A stretch of DNA of 64,000 nt from Nitrosomonadales bacterium (GCA_016716325.1 JADJWO010000001.1:558001-622000); one strand, 5' to 3'; positions 7,663 through 17,809 are shown, numbered from the stretch's first letter. Notes: generated by a model from the letters alone, not told the origin. Program-made: numbers and translations.

Positions 7663-9876
7663 TCAAAGAACGGGGCCGGTTTTGGCAACTGGCGACCCGT
7701 CATCGAGGCACGCCTCGAAATCACGCAACGGGACCGGCTCGCCGAACAGGTATCCCTGGAAACTGCAGCAGCCATAGCGCATCAGCAGGTTGAACTGCTC
7801 CTCGGTCTCGACCCCTTCCGCGATCACGTCCACCTCGAAGTTCATCCCCATATCCACGATGATCAGCACCATCACCTTGTCGCCCTGGTCGCTGGCGATG
7901 TCGCGCACGAACGACTGGTCGATCTTGATCTGGTCCAGCGGCAGCCGCTTCAGGTAGGACAGCGAGGAATAGCCCGTGCCGAAATCGTCCAGCGAGAATC
8001 TCACCCCCACTTCCTTCAGGGCAACCATCTTGGCGATGTTGTCCTCGACGTTCTCCAGCACCATGCTCTCGGTCAGTTCCAGCTTGAGCAGCAGCGGGTT
8101 GACGCCATGGCGTTCCAGGGTCTCCTGCACCTGCCAGACGAAATCCGGCTGGTGGAACTGCCGGGGACTCACGTTGACCGCCAGCTGCAGGTCACGCAGC
8201 CGCGGATCGGCATGCCAGGCCCTGAGCTGCGCGCAGGCGGCATCCAGCACCCATTGCCCGATCTGCACGATCATGCCGTTCTCCTCGGCCAGCGGGACAA
8301 AGTCGGCCGGCATCAGCAGCCCGCGCTGCGGATGTTCCCAGCGCAGCAACACCTCCGCCCCCTGGGGTTGGCGCGAACAATCCACCTGTATCTGGTAATG
8401 CAGCCTGAACTGCTGCTGCTCCAGCGCCCGCTTCAGGTCCGCCTCAAGCGTCGCGCGCTCCTCGATGGCCGCCTGCATCGCCGGATCGAAGAAACGGATG
8501 GCGTTGCGCCCTGCATTCTTCGCCTGGTACATCGCCGTGTCGGCACGTTTGAGCAGGCCGTCGATGTCTTCCTGGTGCCCCAGGAACAGCACGATACCGA
8601 TACTTGGGGTCGTTTCGTAAACATCCTCGTTCAATTGCGCCGGCCGGATCAGGCTGGCATGAATCTTTTCCGCGACCAGTTCCGCCTGCGTGGCGGCCTC
8701 GTCGGCATCGGTACTGAGCGACTCGATCACGACCACGAATTCATCGCCGCCCAGACGCGCCACCGTATCCCCGTCGCGCACGCACATACACAGACGCGCG
8801 GCCACCTCGGCAAGCAGCAGGTCGCCGACCGCATGCCCCCGGGTATCGTTGAGCGTCTTGAAGTTATCGAGATCGAGGAACAGCACGGCGCCGTGTTTGC
8901 CATTGCGCGCGCTGACGGAAAGCGACTGTCGCATGCGTTCCAGCAACAGGCGGCGGTTCGGCAGACCGGTCAGCGAATCATAGAACGCCAGTTGATGGAT
9001 CTGCGCCTCGGCTTCCTTGCGGTCGCTGATATCCACAAATATCCCGATATAGTTGACCGGCTTGCCGGACCTGTCGCATACCACATCGATGCTCAGCCAC
9101 TGGGGATATACCTCCCCGTCCTTGCGGCGGTTCCATATCTCTCCGGTCCATTTCTGGTGGGCGGCAAGATTCGCCCATATGTCCCGATAAAAGGAATCGT
9201 CATGCCGACCGGACTGCAGGATGCGCGGATTTTTCCCGCGCACCTCGTCGGCCGAATAGCCGGTGATGCGCGTGAACGCCTTGTTGACTTCCAGCAAGTT
9301 GGCCTCGGCATCGGTAAGCATGACACCGGAAGAACTCAGCTCGAACACCCCGGCCAGCAGATTGCGCTCGGCGAGCAAACCGTTGGTGCGCTCGTCGTTG
9401 GCACGGCACAGCATGACCGCTTTGCCCAGCAACGACATCATCGGCATGAACATTTCCGTCAGCGGCAGTGCGCTTGCGGGAATCTTGGGGGCGAGCAGCA
9501 CGATCACGCCGAGTTTCTCGATCGGCAGCCGGAAATATGCCCGGTAGTCCGAATGCAGGTTCGCAAGGGATGCCAGCAATTCCGGCTTTTCCGTTTCCCT
9601 CACTCCGGTACCGCAAAGCAAGTCCTGGCGCAAAGGGATCCGCTTGCCCACCAACTCGATCAGTTCATAATCGCCCACTGCCGCATCGATGGTCACCGGC
9701 ACCTCGCCGCCCGTCCCGTCGCACGGCGGCACATCCAGAGAAACGAACCCTGCGGGAAAAGACGTATAGAAAAGCAGGCGTTGCAGGGTGCGCGTCAGCA
9801 GCGGCCCAAGACTGGTCTCGCTGCCTATGGTGACGGCGAAGTCATACAGGACCGGCAGGATCTCGTCGCGCGCCAA
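7663..9876 (-). CDS. GAF-like/PAS/GGDEF/EAL cyclic-di-GMP protein
   Basis: A 737-residue cytoplasmic protein. The N-terminal 160 residues look like a GAF-type sensor. A PAS domain follows at about 170-285, with the G-K-N-P-R-I-L-Q-S-G signature. GGDEF is intact at about residue 375 (R-L-G-G-D-E-F). The EAL domain begins at about 505 with E-V-L in the EAL position, D-D-F-G-T-G and L-D-Q-I-K-I-D. Both synthesis and hydrolysis of cyclic-di-GMP are possible. The apparent start is TTG after a GAGGTG ribosome site, nine bases after the FIST gene stop. The EAL-coding DNA is almost identical to that of the gene at 11141-14023 (see findings). Confidence 0.9.
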   Translation of the reverse strand: MARDEILPVLYDFAVTIGSETSLGPLLTRTLQRLLFYTSFPAGFVSLDVPPCDGTGGEVPVTIDAAVGDYELIELVGKRIPLRQDLLCGTGVRETEKPELLASLANLHSDYRAYFRLPIEKLGVIVLLAPKIPASALPLTEMFMPMMSLLGKAVMLCRANDERTNGLLAERNLLAGVFELSSSGVMLTDAEANLLEVNKAFTRITGYSADEVRGKNPRILQSGRHDDSFYRDIWANLAAHQKWTGEIWNRRKDGEVYPQWLSIDVVCDRSGKPVNYIGIFVDISDRKEAEAQIHQLAFYDSLTGLPNRRLLLERMRQSLSVSARNGKHGAVLFLDLDNFKTLNDTRGHAVGDLLLAEVAARLCMCVRDGDTVARLGGDEFVVVIESLSTDADEAATQAELVAEKIHASLIRPAQLNEDVYETTPSIGIVLFLGHQEDIDGLLKRADTAMYQAKNAGRNAIRFFDPAMQAAIEERATLEADLKRALEQQQFRLHYQIQVDCSRQPQGAEVLLRWEHPQRGLLMPADFVPLAEENGMIVQIGQWVLDAACAQLRAWHADPRLRDLQLAVNVSPRQFHQPDFVWQVQETLERHGVNPLLLKLELTESMVLENVEDNIAKMVALKEVGVRFSLDDFGTGYSSLSYLKRLPLDQIKIDQSFVRDIASDQGDKVMVLIIVDMGMNFEVDVIAEGVETEEQFNLLMRYGCCSFQGYLFGEPVPLRDFEACLDDGSPVAKTGPVL
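7744..8536 (-). repeat. Near-identical EAL-coding segment, copy 1
   Basis: This about 790-bp stretch matches 11222-12014 at a constant offset of 3478 bases, with only about a dozen mismatches visible by eye. It covers the end of the GGDEF domain and nearly all of the EAL domain. Outside it the two genes diverge sharply. Confidence 0.9.
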
Positions 9877-9884
9877 AGGTCACC

Positions 9885-11066
9885 TCAGTACCAGACCGTC
9901 GCCACCAGCGTGGCGTTGTGGAACAGCGGGTATCCGTGCACCGTCGACCCGCCGATCTCGCCGAGCGACAATGCGCCCGCTGTGCTTCGCGCGCCGGTAC
10001 GTCTCGTGAATTCGCGCAATTCGGTCGTGGCGGCATCCACCCCCAGATGCATGCGACGTCCGGCGCAATAGAACAGCAACAGCTCGGCGCCCACCGGACC
10101 GCCGTTCAGCGAAAACAGTCCTTCGGTCAACACGCGCATGGTTTCCTCCGAATCGACGGCAGGAGACTCGAGCAGCGTCAGCACGGAATTGGCCGGCACC
10201 TCGCCGACGCAGAACAGCGATCCATCCCCGGCCAGCATGACCGGGATGCGCACGACCACATGATGGTTCGCGCGGACGATGCCGAACGGGAAATGCACCG
10301 CATATTCGTAGAAGTTCTCGGGCGTGATCTCTACGCCATAGCGGTTGTGCACCAGTTCCCGGTACACATCGAACGCCGGGCGCCAGTCGATCTGGGCGAT
10401 CCGGTTGCCCTCGGTGGCGGTGGCATAGACGTTCCGGTCCGGCGCACGATAACCGTGTTCCAGGATCGCGCCGCGGTGATTGTGCAACAGCATCAGCAAC
10501 ATGCCGTTACCGACGACACGCTGGTTATCGAACAGACAGGGCATGGGCTGGAACGTCTCGCTGCCGGCATTGGCGCCGGCATAGTTCACCCGGTTGGCCA
10601 GTTGCAGGTACAGGTAATCGAGCAGCGTGCCAATATTGGGCACCATCGCGTCGAACAGCATGAACAGCGTGATGTTCCGTTCATGGTTGAGTCGCGCGCG
10701 CAACCGGGCGGCGATCTCCCTGGCCGTCCGCTCACTGCCCGCGGGATCTGCCGGCAGGTTTTCCAGCAACTCGGCATACGGCATCTCGGCGAAACACAGC
10801 AGCCACACGCCACGCCGGCGGAACGTGCCGTCCATGACCAGTTCCGGGAATATCCCGCCGACCAGCGGCACCTGCTGCCTTGCGCACACTTCCTGCAGCA
10901 TGGCGACGCTATCCTTTTCGGTTTCCGGCAACAGCGCGCACACCCCCATTCCCGGGTGTATCGCCCGCCACCCGGCCAGCACGGCCTCGATAGCCGGGCC
11001 ATCCATATCTGCCAGATAACACGTCAAGTTCCTGTCATTCAATTTTGCGCGCCCCTGTCCATCCAC
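9885..11066 (-). CDS. FIST-domain signal transduction protein
   Basis: A 393-residue protein matching the FIST N plus FIST C architecture. The N-terminal half includes A-G-A-N-A-G-S-E-T-F, a typical FIST glycine-rich turn. The C-terminal half includes P-F-G-I-V and a late F-Y-C-A-G-R-R, close to the F-x-C-x-x-R motif of FIST_C. FIST domains are predicted small-ligand (possibly amino acid) sensors linked to signalling proteins. It lies directly upstream of a GGDEF-EAL gene (9-base gap), so it probably feeds a signal to it. The start used is GTG at 11066; a downstream start is possible. Confidence 0.8.
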   Translation of the reverse strand: MDGQGRAKLNDRNLTCYLADMDGPAIEAVLAGWRAIHPGMGVCALLPETEKDSVAMLQEVCARQQVPLVGGIFPELVMDGTFRRRGVWLLCFAEMPYAELLENLPADPAGSERTAREIAARLRARLNHERNITLFMLFDAMVPNIGTLLDYLYLQLANRVNYAGANAGSETFQPMPCLFDNQRVVGNGMLLMLLHNHRGAILEHGYRAPDRNVYATATEGNRIAQIDWRPAFDVYRELVHNRYGVEITPENFYEYAVHFPFGIVRANHHVVVRIPVMLAGDGSLFCVGEVPANSVLTLLESPAVDSEETMRVLTEGLFSLNGGPVGAELLLFYCAGRRMHLGVDAATTELREFTRRTGARSTAGALSLGEIGGSTVHGYPLFHNATLVATVWY

Positions 11067-11140
11067 ATTGTGCCGAGACCGATGATTACACGAACGAATT
11101 CACAGCCTGCCAGAAAGACGTGCATTGTAGCGTACCGTGC

Positions 11141-14023
11141 TCAACACGAACCGGCGCAGCCGGACTCATGCATCGCGTCGAGTACCGATGCTTCGAACAT
11201 CACGACCGGCAGCGCCGCATTGAACAGGTATCCCTGGAAGCTGCTGCAGCCATAGCGCTTCAGCAGGTTGAACTGCTCCTCGGTCTCGACCCCTTCCGCG
11301 ATCACGTCCACCTCGAAGTTCATCCCCATGTCCACCATGGTCAGCACCATCACCTTGTCGCCCTGGTCGCTGGCGATGTCGCGCACGAACGACTGGTCGA
11401 TCTTGATCTGGTCCAGCGGCAGCCGCTTCAGGTAGGACAGCGAGGAATAGCCCGTGCCGAAATCGTCCAGCGAGAATCTCACGCCCACTTCCTTCAGGGC
11501 AACCATCTTGGCGATGTTGTCCTCGACGTTCTCCAGCACCATGCTCTCGGTCAGTTCCAGCTTGAGCAGCAGCGGGTTGACGCCATGGCGTTCCAGGGTC
11601 TCCTGCACCTGCCAGACGAAATCCGGCTGGTGGAACTGCCGGGGACTCACGTTGACCGCCAGCTGCAGGTCGCGCAGCCGCGGATCGGCATGCCAGGCCC
11701 TGAGCTGCGCGCAGGCGGCATCCAGCACCCATTGCCCGATCTGCACGATCATGCCGTTCTCCTCGGCCAGCGGGACAAAGTCGGCCGGCATCAGCAGCCC
11801 GCGCTGCGGGTGTTCCCAGCGCAGCAACACCTCCGCCCCCTGGGGTTGGCGCGAACAATCCACCTGTATCTGGTAATGCAGCCTGAACTGCTGCTGCTCC
11901 AGCGCCCGCCTCAGGTCCGCCTCAAGCGTCGCGCGCTCCTCGATGGCCGCCTGCATCGCCGGATCGAAGAAACGGATGGCGTTGCGCCCTGCATTCTTCG
12001 CCTGATACATCGCCAGATCGGTTCGTTTGAGCAACTCGTCTTCACCTTCCTCGTTGCCGCAGAACACGGTGACGCCGATGCTGGAAGAACAGAAATGCTC
12101 GATTGTTTCGCCGTCGGCGGATTCCGCATCACGCGACAGGACATAAGGCCGCGCAAGGGTGGCGCGCACCTTTTCCGCCACGATCCCTGCCTGGTGTGCC
12201 GCTTCGGCAGGGTACACACTGAGATCGTCGAGCAGGATGACGAACTCGTCACCGCCGAAACGCGCCGCGCTGTCCTGCTCGCGCAGGCATCCGGTGATGC
12301 GCCGCGCCACTTCGACCAGCAGCAGATCGCCAAAATCATGGCCATGCACGTCATTGAGCTTCTTGAAGTAATCCAGATCGAGGAACATCAGCGCGCCGTG
12401 GTTCCGGTTGCGCACGGAGGCTGCCATCGCCTTGCCGAGACGGTCGATCAACAGCCGGCGGTTGGGCAGTTGCGTGAGCGCATCGTGGAAAGCAAGAGCA
12501 TAGATCTCCTGCTCCGCTTTTTTGCGCTCGGTGATATCCATGAAGGTCACGACCGCGCCGATCGCGACGCCCCCCTTGATGACGGGATGCCCCCAATATT
12601 CCACCGGGATGCAGCTGCCGTCCTTGCGCCAGAACACCTCCTCATCGCAATGCAGTTCCCGCCCGTTCCGGAGCGCCTGGGTCAACTGGCATTCGCCCTC
12701 CGGACATGGGCTGCCATCCGCACGGGAATGGTGGATCAGCCCGTGGACCGGTTTGCCGAGCACCTCGGCGGCGTCCGCAAAACCCAGCATGCGCAGGAAG
12801 GCCGCGTTGACGAAGCTGAAATTACACTGCCCGTCCACGCCGAAAGTGCCTTCCGCCATCGAATCGAGCAGGCGTTGCAGTTCTTCCCGGGAGTCCTGCA
12901 ACTGACTGGTGCGTCGGCTGACCTTTTCTTCCAGCAAGGCATTGGCGGTGATCAGTTCCAGCGCCAGATGGTCGCGCTCCCCGTACAGGCGGCGCAAATT
13001 GCGGTTGGTGTTCCACAGGTAGAAGACGGCAAGAAGAACCGCCGCCAACAAGGCGGCCAAACCGCCCAGGATGGATACGGTGTATTTTTCGTAGACATCG
13101 AGCCAGTCGAAATCCCCGCCGTGCCCGGGATGCAGATGCAGGCGCATCATCACCGCCTCGACCGGCGCATAATCGCCGGGCGGCGTAAAACCGTAATAGC
13201 CGCCTCTGCGTGCCGCCTCGTCCTGCTCGCCGATGGCCAACAGCGCCTGTTTCACTTCCTTGCTCAGGCTGAAAGGCACCTTGGCCAGCGCGGCGAACGG
13301 CCATTCCGGATACAGGTCGGTGGAAAGCAGTTGCGGGAACGTCTCTTCGGGCTGCCGGTTCAGCACCCTGAGCTGATCCAGCCGGATGGCGCCCTCGCGT
13401 GCCATGCGCTCGAGGATGCCGGTGCGCACGAACCCGGCATCCGCCCTGCCCGACAGCACCTCGGACACCACCCGATCGTGCGGGACCCCGGTATAACGCA
13501 TCCCGGCGAACTCGTGGATGCCGACCCCCCACTGGATCAACGTCCAGCGCTGGACGAACTGGCCGCCGAATGAGTTCTCGCCGACCGCCGATACCTTCTT
13601 GCCGCGTAGTTCGGCCAGTTCCCGGATTTTGCTGTCGGCGCGGGTGAAGATCACCCCGCCGAAGCGGTTGACCGGGTGCTCCCCCGCATAAGGCATCAGC
13701 GTGGCCAGCGCGTCCATGCCATGATCGGCGTGAAAGCGGACATAATGCTCGGGACTGGTCAGCACGAACTCCAGCTTGCCGGCATCGACCGCCGCATCCA
13801 GCTCCGGGAAGAACATCGGCACGATGATGAAACGATGGCCCGGCACGGCACGGCCCAGGTAATCGGCGGTCGGCTGCCATTGCTGCCGGGTCTGGGCAAG
13901 CGTACCGGACGACAGCACGCCGATGCGCACCTCGCGTTCCGCCGCCCCCGCCCATCCGGCGCAGGCAAGGCACGCGATCAGCAGGAACGCGGAAGCAAGA
14001 CCACGATGCAGGCGGACTGTCAT
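11141..14023 (-). CDS. PhnD-type periplasmic sensor/PAS/GGDEF/EAL protein
   Basis: 960 residues. A signal peptide ends near residue 28. A PhnD-like substrate-binding domain follows to about 300 (R-I-G-V-L-S-S-G-T near its start, and F-G-G-V-I-F-T). A transmembrane helix lies at about 320-345, a short coiled coil next, then PAS at about 385-495, GGDEF at about 590 (R-F-G-G-D-E-F) and EAL from about 730 (E-V-L, D-D-F-G-T-G). It should sense a periplasmic small molecule and change cyclic-di-GMP. Its ATG overlaps the stop of the upstream MHYT gene (ATGA), indicating coupled translation. The EAL DNA nearly equals that of the gene at 7663-9876, although the sensors are unrelated. Confidence 0.9.
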   Translation of the reverse strand: MTVRLHRGLASAFLLIACLACAGWAGAAEREVRIGVLSSGTLAQTRQQWQPTADYLGRAVPGHRFIIVPMFFPELDAAVDAGKLEFVLTSPEHYVRFHADHGMDALATLMPYAGEHPVNRFGGVIFTRADSKIRELAELRGKKVSAVGENSFGGQFVQRWTLIQWGVGIHEFAGMRYTGVPHDRVVSEVLSGRADAGFVRTGILERMAREGAIRLDQLRVLNRQPEETFPQLLSTDLYPEWPFAALAKVPFSLSKEVKQALLAIGEQDEAARRGGYYGFTPPGDYAPVEAVMMRLHLHPGHGGDFDWLDVYEKYTVSILGGLAALLAAVLLAVFYLWNTNRNLRRLYGERDHLALELITANALLEEKVSRRTSQLQDSREELQRLLDSMAEGTFGVDGQCNFSFVNAAFLRMLGFADAAEVLGKPVHGLIHHSRADGSPCPEGECQLTQALRNGRELHCDEEVFWRKDGSCIPVEYWGHPVIKGGVAIGAVVTFMDITERKKAEQEIYALAFHDALTQLPNRRLLIDRLGKAMAASVRNRNHGALMFLDLDYFKKLNDVHGHDFGDLLLVEVARRITGCLREQDSAARFGGDEFVILLDDLSVYPAEAAHQAGIVAEKVRATLARPYVLSRDAESADGETIEHFCSSSIGVTVFCGNEEGEDELLKRTDLAMYQAKNAGRNAIRFFDPAMQAAIEERATLEADLRRALEQQQFRLHYQIQVDCSRQPQGAEVLLRWEHPQRGLLMPADFVPLAEENGMIVQIGQWVLDAACAQLRAWHADPRLRDLQLAVNVSPRQFHQPDFVWQVQETLERHGVNPLLLKLELTESMVLENVEDNIAKMVALKEVGVRFSLDDFGTGYSSLSYLKRLPLDQIKIDQSFVRDIASDQGDKVMVLTMVDMGMNFEVDVIAEGVETEEQFNLLKRYGCSSFQGYLFNAALPVVMFEASVLDAMHESGCAGSC
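11222..12014 (-). repeat. Near-identical EAL-coding segment, copy 2
   Basis: Partner of 7744-8536, same orientation, constant spacing of 3478 bases. The match ends abruptly at a conserved A-M-Y-Q-A-K coding stretch near 12014. Confidence 0.9.
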
Positions 14024-17000
14024 CTCGCCTGCCCGCGCAAGGCGTCCTCGAATTCATCGACAGGGAGCGGCCTGCCGAACAGGTATCCCTGGAAACTGCC
14101 GCAGCCATAGCGCTTCAGCAAGTTGAACTGCGCCTCGGTCTCGACCCCTTCAGCGATCACGTCCACCTCGAAGTTCATGCCCATGTCCACCATGGTCAGC
14201 ACCATCACCCTGTCGCCATGGTCGCCGATGATGTCGCGCACGAACGACTGGTCGATCTTGATCTGGTCCAGCGGCAGTCGCTTGAGATATTGCAGCGAGG
14301 AATAGCCGGTGCCGAAATCGTCCAGCGCGAAACCGATCCCGATCTCCTTCAGGGTGCTGATCTTCTCCACCACATCGTCCAGATCGTCGAGCAGCAGGCT
14401 CTCGGTCAGCTCCAGCTTCAGGTACAGGGGATTGGCGCCACTGTTGTCCAGCGCCTCCCGCACCAGGTCCACGAAATCCGTCCGCCTGAATTGCCGGGCG
14501 CTGACGTTGACGGCAAGCTTCAGATCGCGGGTCAATGGATCGTTCTCCCAGCGCTTGAGTTGCCTGCACGCGCTCTCCAGCACCCATTGCCCGATAGGCT
14601 GGATCAATCCGGTCTCTTCGGCGATGCCGATGAACTGTTCCGTCGGAACCAACCCGCGCACGGGATGCTGCCAGGACAGCAACACCTCGGCGCCGATGAT
14701 CCTGCGCTCCGGATTCACCTGCGCCTGATAGTGCAACCGCATCTGTCCTTCTTCCACGGCACGCCGCAGCTCGGTCTCCAGCGAGGCACGCGCCATGACC
14801 GCCTGCTGCATCGCGGGATCGAAGAAGCGGATGGCGTTGCGCCCGGCTTCCTTGGCCTGGTACATGGCCACGTCGGCACGCTTGAGCAGTTCGTCGGCGC
14901 TCTCGGAGCCATCGTTGAACAGGGTGACGCCGATGCTCGACGTACAGCGGTACTCGTAGTCGCCGAGCAAATACGGTTGGCCGAACAGCGTCAATATCTT
15001 CTCCGCGACCGCTTCGGCCAGCGAGGCGGCCTCCGGCTCCGCATCGCTCAATTCCTCCAGGATCACCACGAACTCGTCCCCACCCAGTCGCGCCACGGTA
15101 TCGCCCGCACGCACGCAGGCGGTCAGGCGCCGCGCCACTTCGCCCAGCAGCTGGTCGCCGACATCGTGCCCCTGGGTATCGTTGAGCGTCTTGAAGTTGT
15201 CGAGGTCGAGGAACATGATTGCCCCGTAGATGCCGCTGCGCGCACCGGACGCTTGCGCGTGCTCGAGGCGGTCGAGCAACAGGCGGCGGTTCGGCAGACC
15301 GGTCAGCGGATCGAAGAACGCCATGCGATGGATCTCCGCTTCCGCCACCTTGCGCTCGGTGATATCGGTGAACGAACCCACATAATGGGTGACCTTCCCC
15401 GACGGGGTGGTGACGCCGCTGACGACCAGCCACTCGGGATATATCTCGCCGTTCTTGCGCCGGTTCCAGACCTCGCCTTCCCAGTAACGATTGCGCTGCA
15501 GAGAGTCCCACATGGCACGGTAGAACTCCTTGTCCTGCCGCCCCGATTTGAGTACGGATGGTTTTTTCCCCATCACCTCCTCGTTGCTGTAGCCGGTCAG
15601 CCTGGAAAAGGTCCGGTTGACGCGCAGGATGACGGCATTCGCATCGGTGATGAGCATGCCTTCCTGCGCCTCGAAAGCGGTGGCCGCGACCCGCAATTCC
15701 TGCTCGATGCGCTTGCGCTCGGTGATGTCGCGGCAGGAACCGTAGAGATTCCCGTCCGGCAGTTTCACCATGTTCAGCTCGATCGGCACCCGGCTGCCGT
15801 CTTTCCGTATCAGCCTGATCTCGTAATTCCAGACCTTGCCCGCGCCCTGCGATGCAGCCTCGCGGAAACTCTGCCGGTACGTCTCGCGAAAGTCCGGCGG
15901 AACGAGATCGTACATTCCCATCCCGGCCAATTCCTCGCGGCTGTAGCCCAGCATCGCGGCGGCACGGTCATTCGTGTAAGCCCAGTGTTCCGTCTCGGCA
16001 TCCGCGACGAACACCGCGTCCGCGGCATTGTCCATCAGCATGCGCAGCTTGCTTTCGCTGTTGCGTATGACCTCTTCCGACCGTTTGCGCTCGGTGATGT
16101 CGCGCGTCACCCCCAGCGTCGCGTAGATCCTGCCGTTTATGTCGCGCATCGGCACCGCGTTGGTTTCCAGCCAGCGGTGTGTGCCTTTCAGCCCGATGAC
16201 CTCGAACTGCAACTGCGCGGACTCTCCGGCGAACACGCGCTGCATCAGCGCCACGAAATCGTCATGCGAACCGGGCGCCAGCAGCCCCTGCGCCTTCTGC
16301 CCGACGATCTGCTCCGGCGTATCCGCCTCGAGCATCGCCAACCCCGCCGGATTCATCTTCAGCACCGTCCCGTCGGCGGCCAGCAGCTTCACGCATTCCG
16401 GCTCGGCCTCGACGATGGCGCGCAACTCCAGCTCGCTCTGCGCAAGCTGCTGCTCCATCCGCTTGCGTTCGGTGATGTCGAAGAAGGTGACCACCGCACC
16501 GCTCAGCACGCCGTCGCGGCGCATCGGGTGCGACCAGTATTCCACGGAGAACGGACTGCCGTCCTTGCGCCAGAACGTCTCGTCGTCGCCGCTCACCTCG
16601 GTGTTCGCGCGCAAGGCATGGAACATGCCGCACTCTTCGACGGGACAGGGCTTGCCGTCCGCGCGGGTGTGATGGATCATCCGGTGCACCGACTGACCGA
16701 TGAATTCGGATGCGTGTTCATAGCCGAGCATCCGCAATGCGGATGGATTGATGAACGTGCAGCGCCCGTCGGTATCCACGCCGTAGATGCCTTCGGCGAC
16801 CGATTCCAGCAGCAGTCGCATACGCTCCTCGCTCTCCCGCAACGACTGCGTCATCTCCATCGCCTTTTGCCCGGAGGTCTGCTCCAGATCGGCATGCGCC
16901 GTCCTCAACTGTTCCAGCATGCCGGCATGCTGATGCGCCATGCGCTGGTCGAACAAGGTCGCGAGGATGCCTCCGCCGAACCAGAGCAACGAGATGACCG

Positions 17001-17661
17001 AGACCATCATGGCGAGGATGTGGGGTTCGATGCGCGTCAGCGTGTCGGCCATGCACAGGCTGCCGGGCTGGATGTCCACGCCGAGCATCGCGGTGTAATG
17101 CATGCCGGAGATCGCCACGCCCATGATCGCGCCGCCCAGCATGAAGCGCGGCACGGCGGACAGCCTGACCCGTTCGCCCTGATACATCATCAGCAGCGCC
17201 CCCCAGGCCGCGCAGACCGCGATCACGATGGACAGGGTGAAGATGAACGGATCGTAACGGATCGGCGGGAACATCTTCAGGGCCGCCATGCCGGTGTAGT
17301 GCATGACGCTGATGCCGATGCCCATCAGCAGGCCGCTGATCGCGATGCGTTGTCTGCTGATGACATGGGCTTGCAGCACATAGAAACCGAGCAGCGCGGC
17401 GGCGATCGCCGGCAACGCGGACAAGACGGTCAGTGGCAGGTCGTAGCCGATCGGGATCGGCAAGTGGAACGCCAGCATGCCGATGAAATGCATCGACCAG
17501 ATCGCCATGCCCAGCGTGACGCTTCCGGCCAGCATCCATGACCATACCTGACGGCCGCTGCTCTGGCGCATGCGTTGCGCGTGGGTCAGCGCCGTGAACG
17601 AGCCGACCATCGCGATCAGCACGGACAGGAAAATCAGCGGAATATCCCAGGTGATAGTCAT
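14020..17661 (-). CDS. MHYT/multi-PAS/GGDEF/EAL membrane protein
   Basis: About 1213 residues from the ATG at 17661, where the conserved start of the MHYT domain falls; longer in-frame starts exist but precede any recognisable sequence. The membrane part has seven hydrophobic helices with three MHYT-type motifs (M-H-F-I-G-M, M-H-Y-T-G-M, M-H-Y-T-A-M), proposed metal, O2, CO or NO sensors. About four PAS domains follow at roughly 280-800, then GGDEF at about 860 (R-L-G-G-D-E-F) and EAL from about 990 (E-V-L, D-D-F-G-T-G). It is first of a run of cyclic-di-GMP genes and overlaps the next by ATGA. Its EAL resembles the other two but is clearly less similar. Confidence 0.9.
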   Translation of the reverse strand: MTITWDIPLIFLSVLIAMVGSFTALTHAQRMRQSSGRQVWSWMLAGSVTLGMAIWSMHFIGMLAFHLPIPIGYDLPLTVLSALPAIAAALLGFYVLQAHVISRQRIAISGLLMGIGISVMHYTGMAALKMFPPIRYDPFIFTLSIVIAVCAAWGALLMMYQGERVRLSAVPRFMLGGAIMGVAISGMHYTAMLGVDIQPGSLCMADTLTRIEPHILAMMVSVISLLWFGGGILATLFDQRMAHQHAGMLEQLRTAHADLEQTSGQKAMEMTQSLRESEERMRLLLESVAEGIYGVDTDGRCTFINPSALRMLGYEHASEFIGQSVHRMIHHTRADGKPCPVEECGMFHALRANTEVSGDDETFWRKDGSPFSVEYWSHPMRRDGVLSGAVVTFFDITERKRMEQQLAQSELELRAIVEAEPECVKLLAADGTVLKMNPAGLAMLEADTPEQIVGQKAQGLLAPGSHDDFVALMQRVFAGESAQLQFEVIGLKGTHRWLETNAVPMRDINGRIYATLGVTRDITERKRSEEVIRNSESKLRMLMDNAADAVFVADAETEHWAYTNDRAAAMLGYSREELAGMGMYDLVPPDFRETYRQSFREAASQGAGKVWNYEIRLIRKDGSRVPIELNMVKLPDGNLYGSCRDITERKRIEQELRVAATAFEAQEGMLITDANAVILRVNRTFSRLTGYSNEEVMGKKPSVLKSGRQDKEFYRAMWDSLQRNRYWEGEVWNRRKNGEIYPEWLVVSGVTTPSGKVTHYVGSFTDITERKVAEAEIHRMAFFDPLTGLPNRRLLLDRLEHAQASGARSGIYGAIMFLDLDNFKTLNDTQGHDVGDQLLGEVARRLTACVRAGDTVARLGGDEFVVILEELSDAEPEAASLAEAVAEKILTLFGQPYLLGDYEYRCTSSIGVTLFNDGSESADELLKRADVAMYQAKEAGRNAIRFFDPAMQQAVMARASLETELRRAVEEGQMRLHYQAQVNPERRIIGAEVLLSWQHPVRGLVPTEQFIGIAEETGLIQPIGQWVLESACRQLKRWENDPLTRDLKLAVNVSARQFRRTDFVDLVREALDNSGANPLYLKLELTESLLLDDLDDVVEKISTLKEIGIGFALDDFGTGYSSLQYLKRLPLDQIKIDQSFVRDIIGDHGDRVMVLTMVDMGMNFEVDVIAEGVETEAQFNLLKRYGCGSFQGYLFGRPLPVDEFEDALRGQAR

Positions 17662-17803
17662 GAAACCATTGTGCGGAAAAACATGTCGCATGCTACCCCA
17701 AAACCGTATGAAAAATAAGTCCAAAGAGCCGCCCGAATGTGGCGATTCCATCGCTGTCCGGACAACACTTCTGCAAAGCCCCGACGGCGACACCTCGTCT
17801 GGT

Positions 17804-17809
17804 TATAAT
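17804..17809 (+). promoter_or_regulatory. Candidate -10 box upstream of acn
   Basis: TATAAT lies 37 bases before the acn ATG, in the divergent gap with the MHYT gene. No convincing -35 element is visible. Confidence 0.35.

Noticed and set aside
14218..17541. Very long plus-strand frame (1107 codons) opposite the MHYT-PAS-GGDEF-EAL gene
   Set aside because: It is an antisense shadow of a real high-GC gene; its translation is His/Arg/Gln-rich with no family features. The same holds for 4687-5682, 8107-10071, 11045-13573 (plus) and 18636-20492 (minus).
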